NCBI GenBank assembly: GCA_003255065.1
Contig: QAOA01000712.1
Span: 546,207 to 610,206 of the forward strand
Direction: 5' to 3'
Origin: Cercis canadensis
Taxonomy: Eukaryota; Streptophyta; Magnoliopsida; Fabales; Fabaceae
DNA length: 64,000 nt
The translations under genes and the position numbers were made by a program. Below the pieces are notes generated by a model that made no database searches, had not been told where the DNA came from, and saw nothing but the letters and a program-made list of their open reading frames with translations. Below, in pieces: positions 12,428 to 22,820 of this stretch. Every line of letters starts with the position of its first letter. Position 1 is the first letter of the stretch.

Positions 12428-14122
12428 ATGGCTGAGGAAAGAACTCAAGAATATACTCTAAAGGAAATAGCAAAGAACACGGAGACTCTTGTTGCCAAGC
12501 TGGATGGGCAAGCTGCAGCACAAGTAACTACAGCCCAGATTTTACAGCAGGTACAAGAGGCCCTCTGACAAGTGACCCAGAGGAGTTCTAATGAGAGTAA
12601 TGTAGAGAGTCATAACCCCAATAAAATCAATAAGCTCCTGAACCAATTCAGAAAAGCCAACCCTCCATCTTTTGTAGGGGAGTATGACCCAGTAGTAGCT
12701 GAGAGAAGGGTGTGGCAACTCAAAAAGATATTTGAGGTTATAGAGTGCACCACAGAACAAAGAGTCTCCTTAGCCACTTTTATGTTAGAAGGAGAGGCAG
12801 AGTATTGGTGGAAGGGAGCAAAGAGGCTTCTTGAATCCAAGGGTCTTCATATCACTTGGGAACTTTTTATTGAAACTTTTTATGACAAATATTTTCCAGA
12901 AAATGTGAAAAACCAAAAGGAAGCTGAGTTTCTAAGTCTGAAACAGGGGAGCATGACTATAGCTCAGTATGAAGCCAAATACGAGGAACTATCTAAATTT
13001 TCTTCTTATTTGAAACATACCCATGATGATGCTTGGAAAGCAGTTACTTTTGAAAGAGGTTTAAGACCGGCAATTAGAGACAAAGTAGCAACTCTAGAAA
13101 TCAGAGATTTTGCTAAATTAGCTGGTAAGGCGAGAATAGAATAGGAGAGTTTAAATGCTTACACAGCTGAAAAGAGGAGTTATAGCAAGTCATCCAGAGG
13201 AAAAAGGGAAACAATGGAATAAGAAGTTTAAAGGTGATAATACACAGAATAAGAAAGACCAAACATCTAGCCATCAAGCCTCTAATCGACCAACCTGTGC
13301 ACAGTGTGGAAAGAATCATGGTGGACCCTGTAGGGCTGGTCAAAATGTTTGTTATAATTGTGGAAAACTTGGACACTTTGCTAAACATTGCAAGACAAGG
13401 AAAGAGTTCACCTCCAATTCTAGACCACAAAATCAGGGGCGTGTCTTTGCCCTCTCACAGCAGGAGGCTAGTCAGTCTCCTAATCTTATAAAAGGTGCAT
13501 TAATGATTAATGATAAACTTGTAAGTGCATTGTTTGATTCAAGTGCAACACATTCTTTCATTTCATATGACTGTGTTAGGAGTCTGGGATTGAAAATTGA
13601 TACTTTGCCATATGACTTATCTGTTTCTACTCCTACAGGAAATCGTGTGCCCACTTCTGATGTTTGTATTAATTGCATTATTCAGTTTGATAATAGATGC
13701 ACTACCCTTGATCTTATTTGTCTTCCTTTGCGTGATCTTGATGTAGTAATTGGAATGGATTGGTTGTCTGCCAATAATGTTATTCTTGATTGTGCCAAAA
13801 AGACTGTTTCTTTGCCTGCTTGTATTTACGATCCTAAACCTTCTGTTGAATGTCTTTGTTTAACCACTGGTCAAGCTGAGAGATGTCTTAGGAAGGGTTG
13901 TCAAGGGTTCTTAGTTTTCTGTTCTCTGCAAGCTGAGGTAGAAGAGGGAATAGATAAAATACCTGTGGTTAAAGATTACCCAGAAGTATTCCCTACAAAG
14001 TTTAGTGGTCTCCCACCTGAAAGAGAGGTAGAGTTTTCAATTGATCTTGTGCCTGGATCTAGTCCTATATCAAAAGCTCCGTATAGAATGGCCCTCATGG
14101 AACTAGTAGAACTTAAAAAGCA
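12428..14122 (+). pseudogene. Chromovirus gag-protease remnant, truncated at the start of RT
   Basis: The reading frame opens at the ATG at 12428 (MAEERTQEYTLKEIAKN). An in-frame TGA at 12566 follows, and gag continues at 12572-13144 with the retrotransposon gag domain (FVGEYDPVVAERRVWQLKKI, then EYWWKGAKRL). A TAG at 13142 and a frameshift near 13200 lead into 13155-14153. That part holds two zinc-knuckle-type motifs (CAQCGKNHGGPC and CYNCGKLGHFAKHC) and the aspartic protease with LFDSSATHSF, where the usual D-S-G triad glycine is Ser. DVVIGMDWLSANN follows. The first RT residues (DYPEVFPTKFSGLPPEREVEF) are present, but the sequence switches to Athila integrase at about 14121-14123. All catalytic RT, RNase H and integrase parts of this element are missing. 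Confidence 0.88.
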
Positions 14123-15069
14123 AATATTTCTCACCGCCATGAGATGCCTCTGACTACCATCTTGGAGGTGGAACTTTTTAATGTTTAAGGAATTGACTTC
14201 ATGGGACCATTTCCATCCTTTTTCAACAACCAATACATTCTTATAGTCGTTGATTATGTCTCTAAATGGGTTGAAGCCGCCGCATTACCCACTAATGACT
14301 CTAGAGTGGTGGTGAATTTCCTCATAAAGCATATCCTCACTAGGTTTGGCACCCCAAGAGTAATTATCAGTGATGGGGGAAAGCACTTCTACAACAAACA
14401 GTTTGAGACATTATTGGCCAAGTATGGGGTCAAGCACAAGGTTGCCACTTCTTATCATCCTCAAACAAGTGGCCAAATGGAAATTTCAAATAGGGAATTG
14501 AAATGGATCTTAGAGAAAATAGTGAATGTTAATAGAAAAGATTGGTCCAAAAAGATCGATGATGCACTCTGGGCTTATCGCACGGCTTTTAAGACACCTA
14601 TTGGTATGTCTCCATACCGATTGGTATTTGGTAAGGCTTGTCACTTGCCTGTCGAGTTAGAACATCAAGCTTATTGGGCCACCAAAAAGCTGAATTTTGA
14701 CCTCCAAGCTGCGGGTGAAAAGAGAATTCTTCAACTGAATGAAATAGATGAGTTTCTTCAAGAGGCATATGAGAATGCCAAGCCTTACAAGGAGCGGACA
14801 AAGAAATGGCATACAAGCATATTGTGCAGCGTGACTTTGTCCCAGGTCAACGAGCTCTCCTTTTTAACTCCCATCTGAAGTTTTTTCTTGGAAAGTTAAG
14901 ATCTAGGTGGTTTGGACCTTTTACTGTGGTCCAAGTGTTCCCTCATGAAGCTATAGAAATTCCAAGTGTTGATAGACAATTTAAAGTAAATGGTCAGCAG
15001 CTCAAGAGCTACCTTGATGGAGTGCAAGACTTCCCAAAGTCTTCCATCACCCTCAAAGAGCCCAAGTAA
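14123..15069 (+). pseudogene. Athila-like integrase remnant fused to the chromovirus
   Basis: Homology starts inside the integrase N-terminal region (RHEMPLTTILEVELF) and runs to the integrase end. The core motifs [22 protein letters not shown] and [12 protein letters not shown] hold the D, D and E positions. The C-terminal region has [20 protein letters not shown] and [18 protein letters not shown] replaces a sense codon near 14185, just before GIDFMG. A one-base shift near 14812 moves the rest to another frame (14806-15069: LRSRWFGPFTVVQVFPHEA). It is closely related to 31437-32500 of the large Athila element. Upstream gag, RT and RNase H of this Athila copy are absent. Confidence 0.88.
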
Positions 15070-15088
15070 TCGATTTCAGAGAAAGTTA

Positions 15089-15130
15089 GGCTGAAGACTA
15101 TAAACCAAGTGCTTGTTGGGAGGCAACCCA
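15089..15130 (+). promoter_or_regulatory. Conserved 42-bp block directly after integrase
   Basis: It starts GGCTGAAGACTATAAACC and ends GTTGGGAGGCAACCCA, and lies 20 bp after the integrase stop. The reverse complement of 31376-31417 is identical at 41 of 42 positions, while flanking sequence is much less similar. Its 3' end can fold (GTTG-GGAGG-CAAC). It is likely a cis-acting RNA element of Athila-type retrotransposons; the function is not known to me. Confidence 0.6.
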
Positions 15131-16198
15131 TTCTTCGCAAATCCTTTCGCCTATTTTTGTTTAATTATTACCCTTAGAATTGTTGTGTTTTTCATTCGCA
15201 TTTCATTCACATATTAGGAACATGATTTAGGCCATCTTTGTTAAGTTTGAGCCTTTCTAGCTAACCTTGTGCATGATATTTCATCCCTAGCATACCCCAT
15301 TGAGCTTAATGTAACCTATTTCTTTGTCACCTACACTGACACCCTAGCCCTTTGTATGACCTTTTGACTTGAACCTTGCACCTATAGCACATAGTTAGTC
15401 TTAAGAGCATCAAGAGCTAGAAATTCTAGGAAGAATGGGTGGAGAAAAAGAAAAGAGAATATCAATGTGAATGCCACCAAAAAGAATGAAAATCAAAAGT
15501 GTTGCATCCCTTCTAAAAAGGATCATTTGCAAAGAAAAGAAACAAATGTTGCAAGAAAAAGAATGACTTGAAGCATGAAATTGGGATGAAGTGGCACAAA
15601 GCTATGCATTCTGTTGGTGAAAGACAAAGTAAAGAAAAAAGTAAGTTTGGGGGAAGTTAGAAGTGAAAGAGATGGATGCTTGTGAAAGATGCTTTAAAAA
15701 CTGAATTTGTGTGATGAGTGATTCGAACCTCATTTTTATCTTTTGTCTAACCCTTAGTCCAGCCACACATTTCAAACTTGTCAAAGTCCTCTTGATTCTT
15801 GATATTGTGAACCACCTACATTAGTAGAGATTGACATGAAAAGCAAGCATATGGAAGTTTGAATTGCTCCAGTTCGAGATTGTTATTCAAATTGAGCTTG
15901 TTTGCATAATCTGACTTAAAGGTAAAACAAAAAACAAAAAAATTAAGGGTTATCCTTCATTGAACTCATCAGGAAATTTTGGTGAGGTGAAGCTAATTTT
16001 TAGGTTAACAATTATACCCATTCATGAGATTTTAACTTTTTCTTGAAACTATATTTTTTTTAGAGATCTTTGAGGCATGTATGATGAGTAAATAAATTGT
16101 TCACTCCTTAGTTAGCTTTCATTACAACTAATTTTATCTGTTGTTTTTAGTTGTTTTCTTTGCTTGAGGACAAGCAAAATGTTAAGTTTGGGGGTATT
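15131..16198 (+). mobile_element. 3' non-coding region of the Athila-like fragment
   Basis: This AT-rich region has no supported ORF. A purine tract AGTAAGTTTGGGGGAAG is at 15640-15656, and the LTR-adjacent hairpin and polypurine tract close it. The second ORF found in the element at 24101-38567 is not present. Confidence 0.6.
16159..16194 (+). promoter_or_regulatory. AGGA hairpin and polypurine tract of the Athila-like fragment
   Basis: The stem is TTTGCTTG, loop AGGA, CAAGCAAA: eight perfect pairs at 16159-16178. Five bases later AAGTTTGGGGG (16184-16194) is followed by TATT and then the LTR at 16199. The polypurine tract primes plus-strand DNA synthesis in LTR elements; the hairpin role is unknown. 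Confidence 0.7.
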
Positions 16199-17564
16199 TG
16201 TTAGGTGGATTTTACACCCATTTTATAGATGACTTTAGCTTAACTTTGTGATTGTTTCTTGAGATGTATGAACCTTAAACTTGTTCTTTTTCTCTATTTT
16301 GTAGGATCATTAAGTAAAGTGGAGAGTCTTGGCGAAAAAGGCATTTAGGAGAAACTCAAGCACTATGAACACATATTGGGTGTCCCTACGCCCGAAGCCA
16401 GGCATTGCTACGCCTCCTATAAGCCAAATGCCACATTGAAGCACTCCCTGGGCGTCCCTATGCTCGAGCCAAGTATTGCTATGCCTCCTTTCAACAAGAA
16501 TGCCAAGTTGATTTGCTTGTTGGGTGTGGTTACGCCCGTGGCCAGCGTCGCCACGCCCGAGCTCAAGTGTCACCATGCCATCCATTGACCAGCGGTAGCA
16601 TTGGAGCTAATTCACTGGGCATGCCTATGCCCAGCGTGCACTCCTCTGCACACATAGCTTTAGTTTCCCTTTAGAATTAAGAATATTAGGTTTTAGTATT
16701 TAAGCAACTTTTAGGATTTGAATTGGGGATCTATTTTTGGAAGCAAGGAAGGAGAGCAAAATAAGGATTTGAGAAGTGCAAGGTGGACAGCAGATTGGTA
16801 GCTTCTCTACAGAGTTTTATTTTTCTTCCCTTTCAACTATGTCTAGATTTTATTCTATCACGTTCTTTTCTTCTGCTATGAACTAATTTCTTATCTAGGG
16901 CTATGATGTAGCCTAATTATGAATGGTTGTAGTCTCTTATGAAATTAATTTGAGGTTTATCTTTTCTAATTGAGCATTCATCCCCATTCTTAATGTTTCT
17001 AATTAACTAGACATTAATTAGTCAATCAGTTAATCACAATGAAACCGGAATGAGATTTGTGTGTCTAGTTCATTTAGATTAATGTCATAGGTTGCATGTA
17101 GGATATGAATATACCTCCATGGCTTGCGTAATCAATTAAGAGATCCATAGAACCTAATGAATCTGTAATTATTATAACTCGTATGGGAATATACAGGGTT
17201 AGTAATTAGGGATATTTTCACTAGACCTTGGGAGAGGCTAGTGAACGAATTAAGGAATCTTGATTAGAAATTTGGAAGATAAATTGATATTAATGACATG
17301 AGGAATGAAAATTGGGATTAATTATGGTGAAATCAGAACCCTAGGCTTTTCTCTCTTGATTAATTCACCATTTTATTTGTCTAGCTTATTTTCAGTTTAT
17401 TTAAAGTTCTATCTTGAAATTCTCCATACCTGTTGATTAGATAAAATTGAGATTAACCCAATTTCGGTAGTTGATAACATTAGTCCTCGTGGGAATGATA
17501 ATTCACTCTTATCTTTTTACTTGGAAACGATAAGGTACACTTGCGTTAGAATTTTTACACAACA
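16199..17564 (+). mobile_element. LTR of the Athila-like fragment
   Basis: It begins TGTTAGGTGGATTTTACACC after the polypurine tract and ends TTTTTACACAACA. It contains four loosely repeated CpG-rich motifs between 16376 and 16640 (for example GGGCGTCCCTATGCTCGAGCC). The next nine bases, AGTTTTTGG, equal those that follow the 5' LTR of the element at 24101-38567 (read on the minus strand from 37092). This end may therefore be a broken LTR-primer site junction rather than a clean 3' insertion end. No target duplication can be matched because the left half of the element is a chromovirus. Confidence 0.75.
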
Positions 17565-20316
17565 AGTTTTTGGTAGTCTGGAGTAGCAGCAGCTTTAGAG
17601 GTTGTCAAAGCTCCATTAATGGAGGACAAGAGTAGCAAGAAGGTTTGAGGAAGAAGAAGAAGAAGAATGTATTAGGTTCTTAGGACCTTGTTCTTATGTG
17701 TTTCAAGATGGGTGTTTATAGCTTAAGGATGAGGGTTTTTGGTTTAGCTACAACAGAAGAACATTTGAGAGAATGTTCTTCCTCAGCAAAGACATTTGGT
17801 GGGTGTAGGTGGATGATGATTGAGGAACATTCAATGAAGTGTTCTTTAATGAAGTCTAAAAAATGGCAGAGTTTCTGGTTGTTTATCAGCTTCTGATGGA
17901 GCTTGGTTTTCATGTTTGGTAATGGGTTCTATTTATAGCTTGAGGGGAAGTCTCTGGTTTGACTTAAACCAAAGAGGTTTCTGCAGAGATGGTTTTGGCA
18001 TTAAATGCCTAAGGGGGGCTTCAGCACATGAGGTGTTTTCTGAGGGAATTTTGACTGCAATTAAATGCTCTGGCAAGGTTTCAAGTGGATAATGCCAAAA
18101 AGCTTTAAATGTTTTAAGGAAGTTATATGATAGGCATAGGTCAATGGTAGAGCTACAGCTTAGGGTGGGCTTATGGTCAGTGCCAGGTTCAAAAGGTTAG
18201 GGAATATGCTGATATACTAGGTTTATTAAGAAAGCATGAATAGCCTAGGGAAACACAATGGTGTTGAGAACTTCTAAATTAGGGAATTATAACTAGCTAG
18301 GGTGGCTGCATCAGGAGAATTGACTGCCTTGCTTAAGGGAGAGAAGGAGTGATAATGGTTTATCCTTGGTATAATGGAGGGATACTTCAGTGCCTGATAA
18401 GACATTATTTTACACTATTTGTTTCCCTTATACTTAGTCTTTTAATGTGTGTTTCTAGTGATTTTTATGGCCTTTAGACATGTTTTGTAGATTTGGACTT
18501 TTTGGTGCTTGTAGATTTTAATTGCTTAACTGTTAAATTCTGGCACTACTTACATTTTTCACCTTATCTTTGGCTACCAATGTTCGATTGATGTGATTCT
18601 AGTTTCGTTGGGAAGTTGACAGAAAATTCCACATTTCATATGAAGAGCCCAGAAGCTGATTCTCACTTATGGACAACTGAAATTCACGTGCAAGCAGTCC
18701 AGATTTTCTGCTCCGCCCAGCACTCCGCCCAGCATTGATTGATTCCTTTCCTTAGGCCTGCCTATTGGACCAGAACATGTTTATTTGGGCCAACATCTAC
18801 TTATTGGGCCAGCACACATGATACTAGGGCTTGATCATGTTTTTACCATTAATAATTTAGGAAACTAAGTTTATTTTGTAATTAGGAAACCATTAGGAAA
18901 CCTAGAGGAGGCAGCCAGCTAGTATATGTTCTCAAGTTGTTGAGGCAAACATACACAACCAGAGAGATATGAAATTTCTTGAGCTGCTGCTGCCTCCTAT
19001 TTTCTGAGTTCGTTTTTCTACTTTTGCCTTATGTTTAAGCCTTCAATGGAGGGCTAAGTTCGTTTGTAATCAATTCAAGAGGAGCCAAACTTGACAATCC
19101 AGAGTTCTTGTGCTTCAACCAGGTTTGATTTGATTTAATTTGAATTACTGCTTCTTCCCTTCTTCATGTGATTGAATGGTATTTTAATTACATGCATGCT
19201 TTGTATGAATTTAAATCGGTTGATTAGATTCATAACAGTAATAAGATTGATAATCATACTTTAAAGGTCTTTAATATATGGTTAACTTGGCTAATTCGGT
19301 TATTAAATTAATCTGGACTTAGTGATATAGAGCGGTTGCCTAGAATTTTAATTCCATGATTAATTGAATCCTGATTGGTAAATCAGTAGGAATTCTAAGT
19401 GTTGCTGTTAGGGGTTCCAGGTAACACTTAACCAAGAATTAAATCAGATCTAGGTTATCTTTAGTGAACAAGGATGGATTAAGGTTTGGTTGCCTGTTTG
19501 AGTTGATTGTGTTTTCTCTTATTTGATTAAATCCTATTTACTACTTTCTGAATTCTAATCATTCTGAATTCAACACAAACCCCCCTTATTCTGTTCTGTT
19601 CTTGCTTAAAGTCTTATTAGATTAGTTGTCCTGGTGAATCCTTAGGAGACGACACTGGTTGCATCCTATACTACAAATTAGTTGTAATTAGTAGTTTAAT
19701 TTTGTATGGTTCGGCATCCGTCAGTGCCATAATCACATACACATAGGGGTCCCATGGCTTCACACAAAGGTTTTTAGGAGGCCTTGGGGAGGTATGAGAG
19801 ACCTCATCTTATTGGGCTTTACCTTAGCCTAAATCCAACCAAACCACTTACCATTTCTGAGTTCTCTGGTAGTTCTTTGGCCTCTTTCGATGGGCCAAAG
19901 CCGCAGCATAAGCGGGGCTCAATGAGGGTGAGGTCTGTGAGCCTTAAGGGGTGTCCTAGCCTTAGCCAACGGTAAGGAAGCTACCTCCAAGGAGTGAAAA
20001 ATGCAGCTAGAATAGCAAGGCATAAGCCTTATCTGCCTAGGGACGCTCTCAAGGGCGTTGCTAAGTACCCTAGCATTATCTCATCTTAGGAAGCACTTGG
20101 TGAGGCAATCTTTGGAGCCGCGGCAGCAAAGTGACTTCTCTTAAAATGTGGCGCCACTTGGTCAGTTGGCAGCTATGGCTAGGCCAACTTTGGACTAGGG
20201 GCACACAACAACAATCCCGTTTGGGACTTTTGCATATTGGGCCTCTCTTGAACCATAGGTCAATTCTTTTAGGGTGGTCATTTTTCTAACCATATATATA
20301 AAATTTGGTATTTACA
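17565..20316 (-). mobile_element. LTR of a large pol-less retroelement, 3' copy, split by a solo LTR
   Basis: 17568-18394 plus 19724-20316 aligns closely with 43974-45408. On the minus strand it starts TGTAAATACC at 20316, and just upstream of that start is the purine-rich CAAAGGGGCTAA, a plausible polypurine tract. A TATA-like CTATAAATAG lies near 17925-17940 on the minus strand. The element is therefore minus-oriented and this is its 3' LTR. The far end is cut by the Athila-like LTR at 17564. The ORFs at 17696-17896 are chance. Confidence 0.7.
18395..19723 (+). mobile_element. Solo Athila-like LTR with perfect 5-bp target duplication
   Basis: This LTR of 1329 bp (TGATAAGACA...GGCATCCGTCA) belongs to the family at 771-1998 and 5304-6456. 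It is flanked by GTGCC at 18390-18394 and 19724-19728. There is no primer site after it and no polypurine tract before it, so it is a solo LTR left by LTR-LTR recombination. The paralogous copy of the surrounding sequence (44761-44830) reads straight through a single GTGCC at 44791-44795. Confidence 0.93.
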
Positions 20317-20501
20317 TTAGCCCCTTTGTTCATTGATAAAATGAAAATACTTTGTTTTGCTAATGAACATCAATAAAGCTAAGTACTTACATTTGACATA
20401 CCATGGGGCAGTGCTTTTCTATGGTCTTTGTGGGGTTTTGTTTTTTGCTAGGGCAGTAGCGCCCTAACCTACAATAGTACCAAGTTAATTTTTACAGTTA
20501 C

Positions 20502-21370
20502 GACCTCTATTGGGACCTTAGTTTCTGTAGGAGCTAAATGGATTTTACATTTATTACCTCTCTTAGGGTCTGGGCTTATGTGGGAGCGTTGAATTAAGAA
20601 TGACTTCTAATGGAGTCAATCACAGCTTCATGGAGCTTTTTGGCGTTGCTAGGGCGGTAGCCACCTGGTCTACTACTGGACCAGATCAAAATTTTCATTT
20701 ATGACCTCTCTTTGAGTCTGGTCTTTTATGGGAGCCTTGAATTCAGAATGACTTTTGATAGAGTCAGCCACAGCTTCATAGAGCTTTTAGCTTTGCTAGG
20801 GCGGTAGTCCCTTGGTCTGCTGTTGGACTAGATTGAATTTTTCTTTTATGACCTCTCTTGGGGTCTGGGCTTCTTTGAGAGCCTTGAATTAGGAATGACT
20901 TCTGATGGAGTCAGCCACAAATTCATGAAGCTTTTGGCTTTGCTAGGCCGATAGAAGCCTTAAATTAAGAATGACTTCTAATGGAGTCAGCCACAACTTC
21001 ATGGAGCTTTTGGCTTTGCTAGGGTGGTAGCCCCCTGGTCTGCTGCTGGACCAGATTGAATTTTGCATTTATGACCTCTCTTGGGGTCTGAGCTTCTATG
21101 GGAGCCTTGAATTAGGAATGACTTTTGATGGAGTCAACCATAGTTTCATGGAGCTTTTGTCTTTGCTAGGATGGTAGCCCTTGGTTTGCCATTGGACCAA
21201 GTCAATTTTCACATTTATGACCTCTCGGTCTTGGCTTCTATAGGAGCTAATGATTTTTACATTTATGACCTCTGTTGGGGTCTTAGCTTTTGTGGGAGCT
21301 AATGATTTTTGCATTTATGACCTCTATTGGGCTATTAGCTTTTGTAGGAGCTTCAATTCTCTTTTGACTT
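20502..21370 (+). repeat. Tandem repeat with a unit of about 147 bp
   Basis: Units are marked by GACCTCTCTTGGGGTCTGGG and by GGAGTCAGCCACAACTTCAT. The first marker recurs near 20556, 20702, 20850, 21072 and 21218, spacing about 146-148 bp, with one longer step of 222 bp caused by an internal partial duplication at 20940-21010. The last copies (21267, 21320) are shortened to about 50 bp. Confidence 0.75.
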
Positions 21371-22149
21371 TTCATGGAATATGTGCTTCTACTTGAGTGG
21401 TTTGAACTTTTCCTGACTTCTTATGGAGTCAATCATGGTTCTATAGGTTTTTGCCTAAGTTTAGGCAAGGTCTTAAAGGACTTGAGTTTAGCTATCTCAG
21501 TAAGGTGCCATAGCTTCTATGGGAGCCATGTGTGCCTTTTGCAATTTTTTATGTTGGTGTCTCTGCCACTGTGGGGCTTTTCATTGTTAAGTAACTTAGA
21601 AATATTTTCCAAAGTTAGATACCCCTTTTTTTTTTTTTGCTTGTTGAAGCTTTTATTTTACTATTTTTGCAACCTTTTGGGCAAAGTTAGCTCTTAGCTT
21701 CTAGTGGAGCTGCTTGGGCTAACTTTGGCACTTTTCTATTGAAGTTAGCTCCTGGCTTCTCATAGAGCTATTTGGGCTAACTTTTGACTTCTTTGGTGAT
21801 GGGGTTGACTTAGGCAGCCCTTTTCCACCATTTTTTTGTGTTTTTAGCAAAATTTAGCTCTTAGCTTTTGGTGTTGGCTCTTAGTTGCTGGGGGAGCTAT
21901 ATTGAGCTAAACTTTAAGCATTTTCTTTGGGTGTTCGTCTTGTGGAGTTAGCTCTTGGCCTCTAGTGGAGCTGTTATAGCTTTTGTTGGAGCTATTCTTA
22001 CAACTTCTGCTGGGGTTGTTTATATTCCGATTTACAGCTTCTGCTGGAGCTATTCTTACAACTTCTACTGGAGTTGTTTATATTCTGATCCACAATGTTT
22101 GCTGGAGTTGTTACTAATCTATAGCTTCTGTTGGAGCTTATTGCTTTAT

Positions 22150-22465
22150 CCTCTCTAGGAGCTTAGTACTTCGGTGTCTCTAAGAGCTTGGCACTCTAGC
22201 TTCTCTGAGAGCTTGGTACTTCAGCGTCTCTGGGAGCTTGGCACTTCAGTTTCTCTAGGAGCTTGGCACTCTAGCTTCTCTGAGAGCTTGGTACTTTAGT
22301 GTCTTTGGGAGCTTAGTGTTTCAGCTTCTCTAAGAGCTTGGCACTCTAGCTCCTCTGAGAGTTTCGTACTTCAACCTCTTTGGGAGCTTGGTGCTCCAGC
22401 TTCTCTAGGAGCTTAGCACTCTTGCTTCTTTGAGAGCTTGATACTATAGCGTCTCTAGGAGCTTA
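22150..22465 (+). repeat. 25-bp tandem repeat, about 13 copies
   Basis: The unit is close to GAGCTTGGCACTCTAGC then TTCTCTGA. Alternate units differ in a regular way (GGCACTCTAGC versus GGTACTTCAGC), suggesting a 50-bp higher-order period. The same repeat occurs at 41880-42100. Confidence 0.85.
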
Positions 22466-22820
22466 AAGTGCAATAAGGTGGCCTATGGAGGAGTTGTGGG
22501 TGCCTTAGCTTCTAAATGATTTTATGTTTCATAAGGCATAAGCTTATAGCATTAAAGCACTCAATCTTTGAAATGTTAGGTGATAGGAGCAGAGACATAA
22601 AATATTTTATTGTGAGTTTATCGTAGAATCATGTATGTAAAGATATTGTAGAGGCATTAAGATGAGAGATTATTAGGGATGGAAGATCTCATGTCTAAGC
22701 AAAGCATGAGCATGTGCAAACTATGTTGTAAATGTAGTTCATGTACATATTTCTTTAATCATGGTGGAGCAGCTTAGCCAAAGATTCTTATTAATGGATC
22801 ATTTATATCCAATCAGACAT

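Larger units (their letters stand above)
20317..22820 (-). mobile_element. Internal region of the pol-less retroelement, rich in tandem repeats
   Basis: I find no coding domain on either strand. It is largely made of three repeat fields: units of about 147 bp (20502-21370), a run of imperfect short repeats built on GCTTCTGCTGGAGCTATTC (21690-22145), and a 25-bp array (22150-22465). The ORFs at 21374-21697 and 21955-22158 read through these repeats and are not credible proteins. 22466-22820 is AT-rich unique-looking sequence. Confidence 0.55.
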
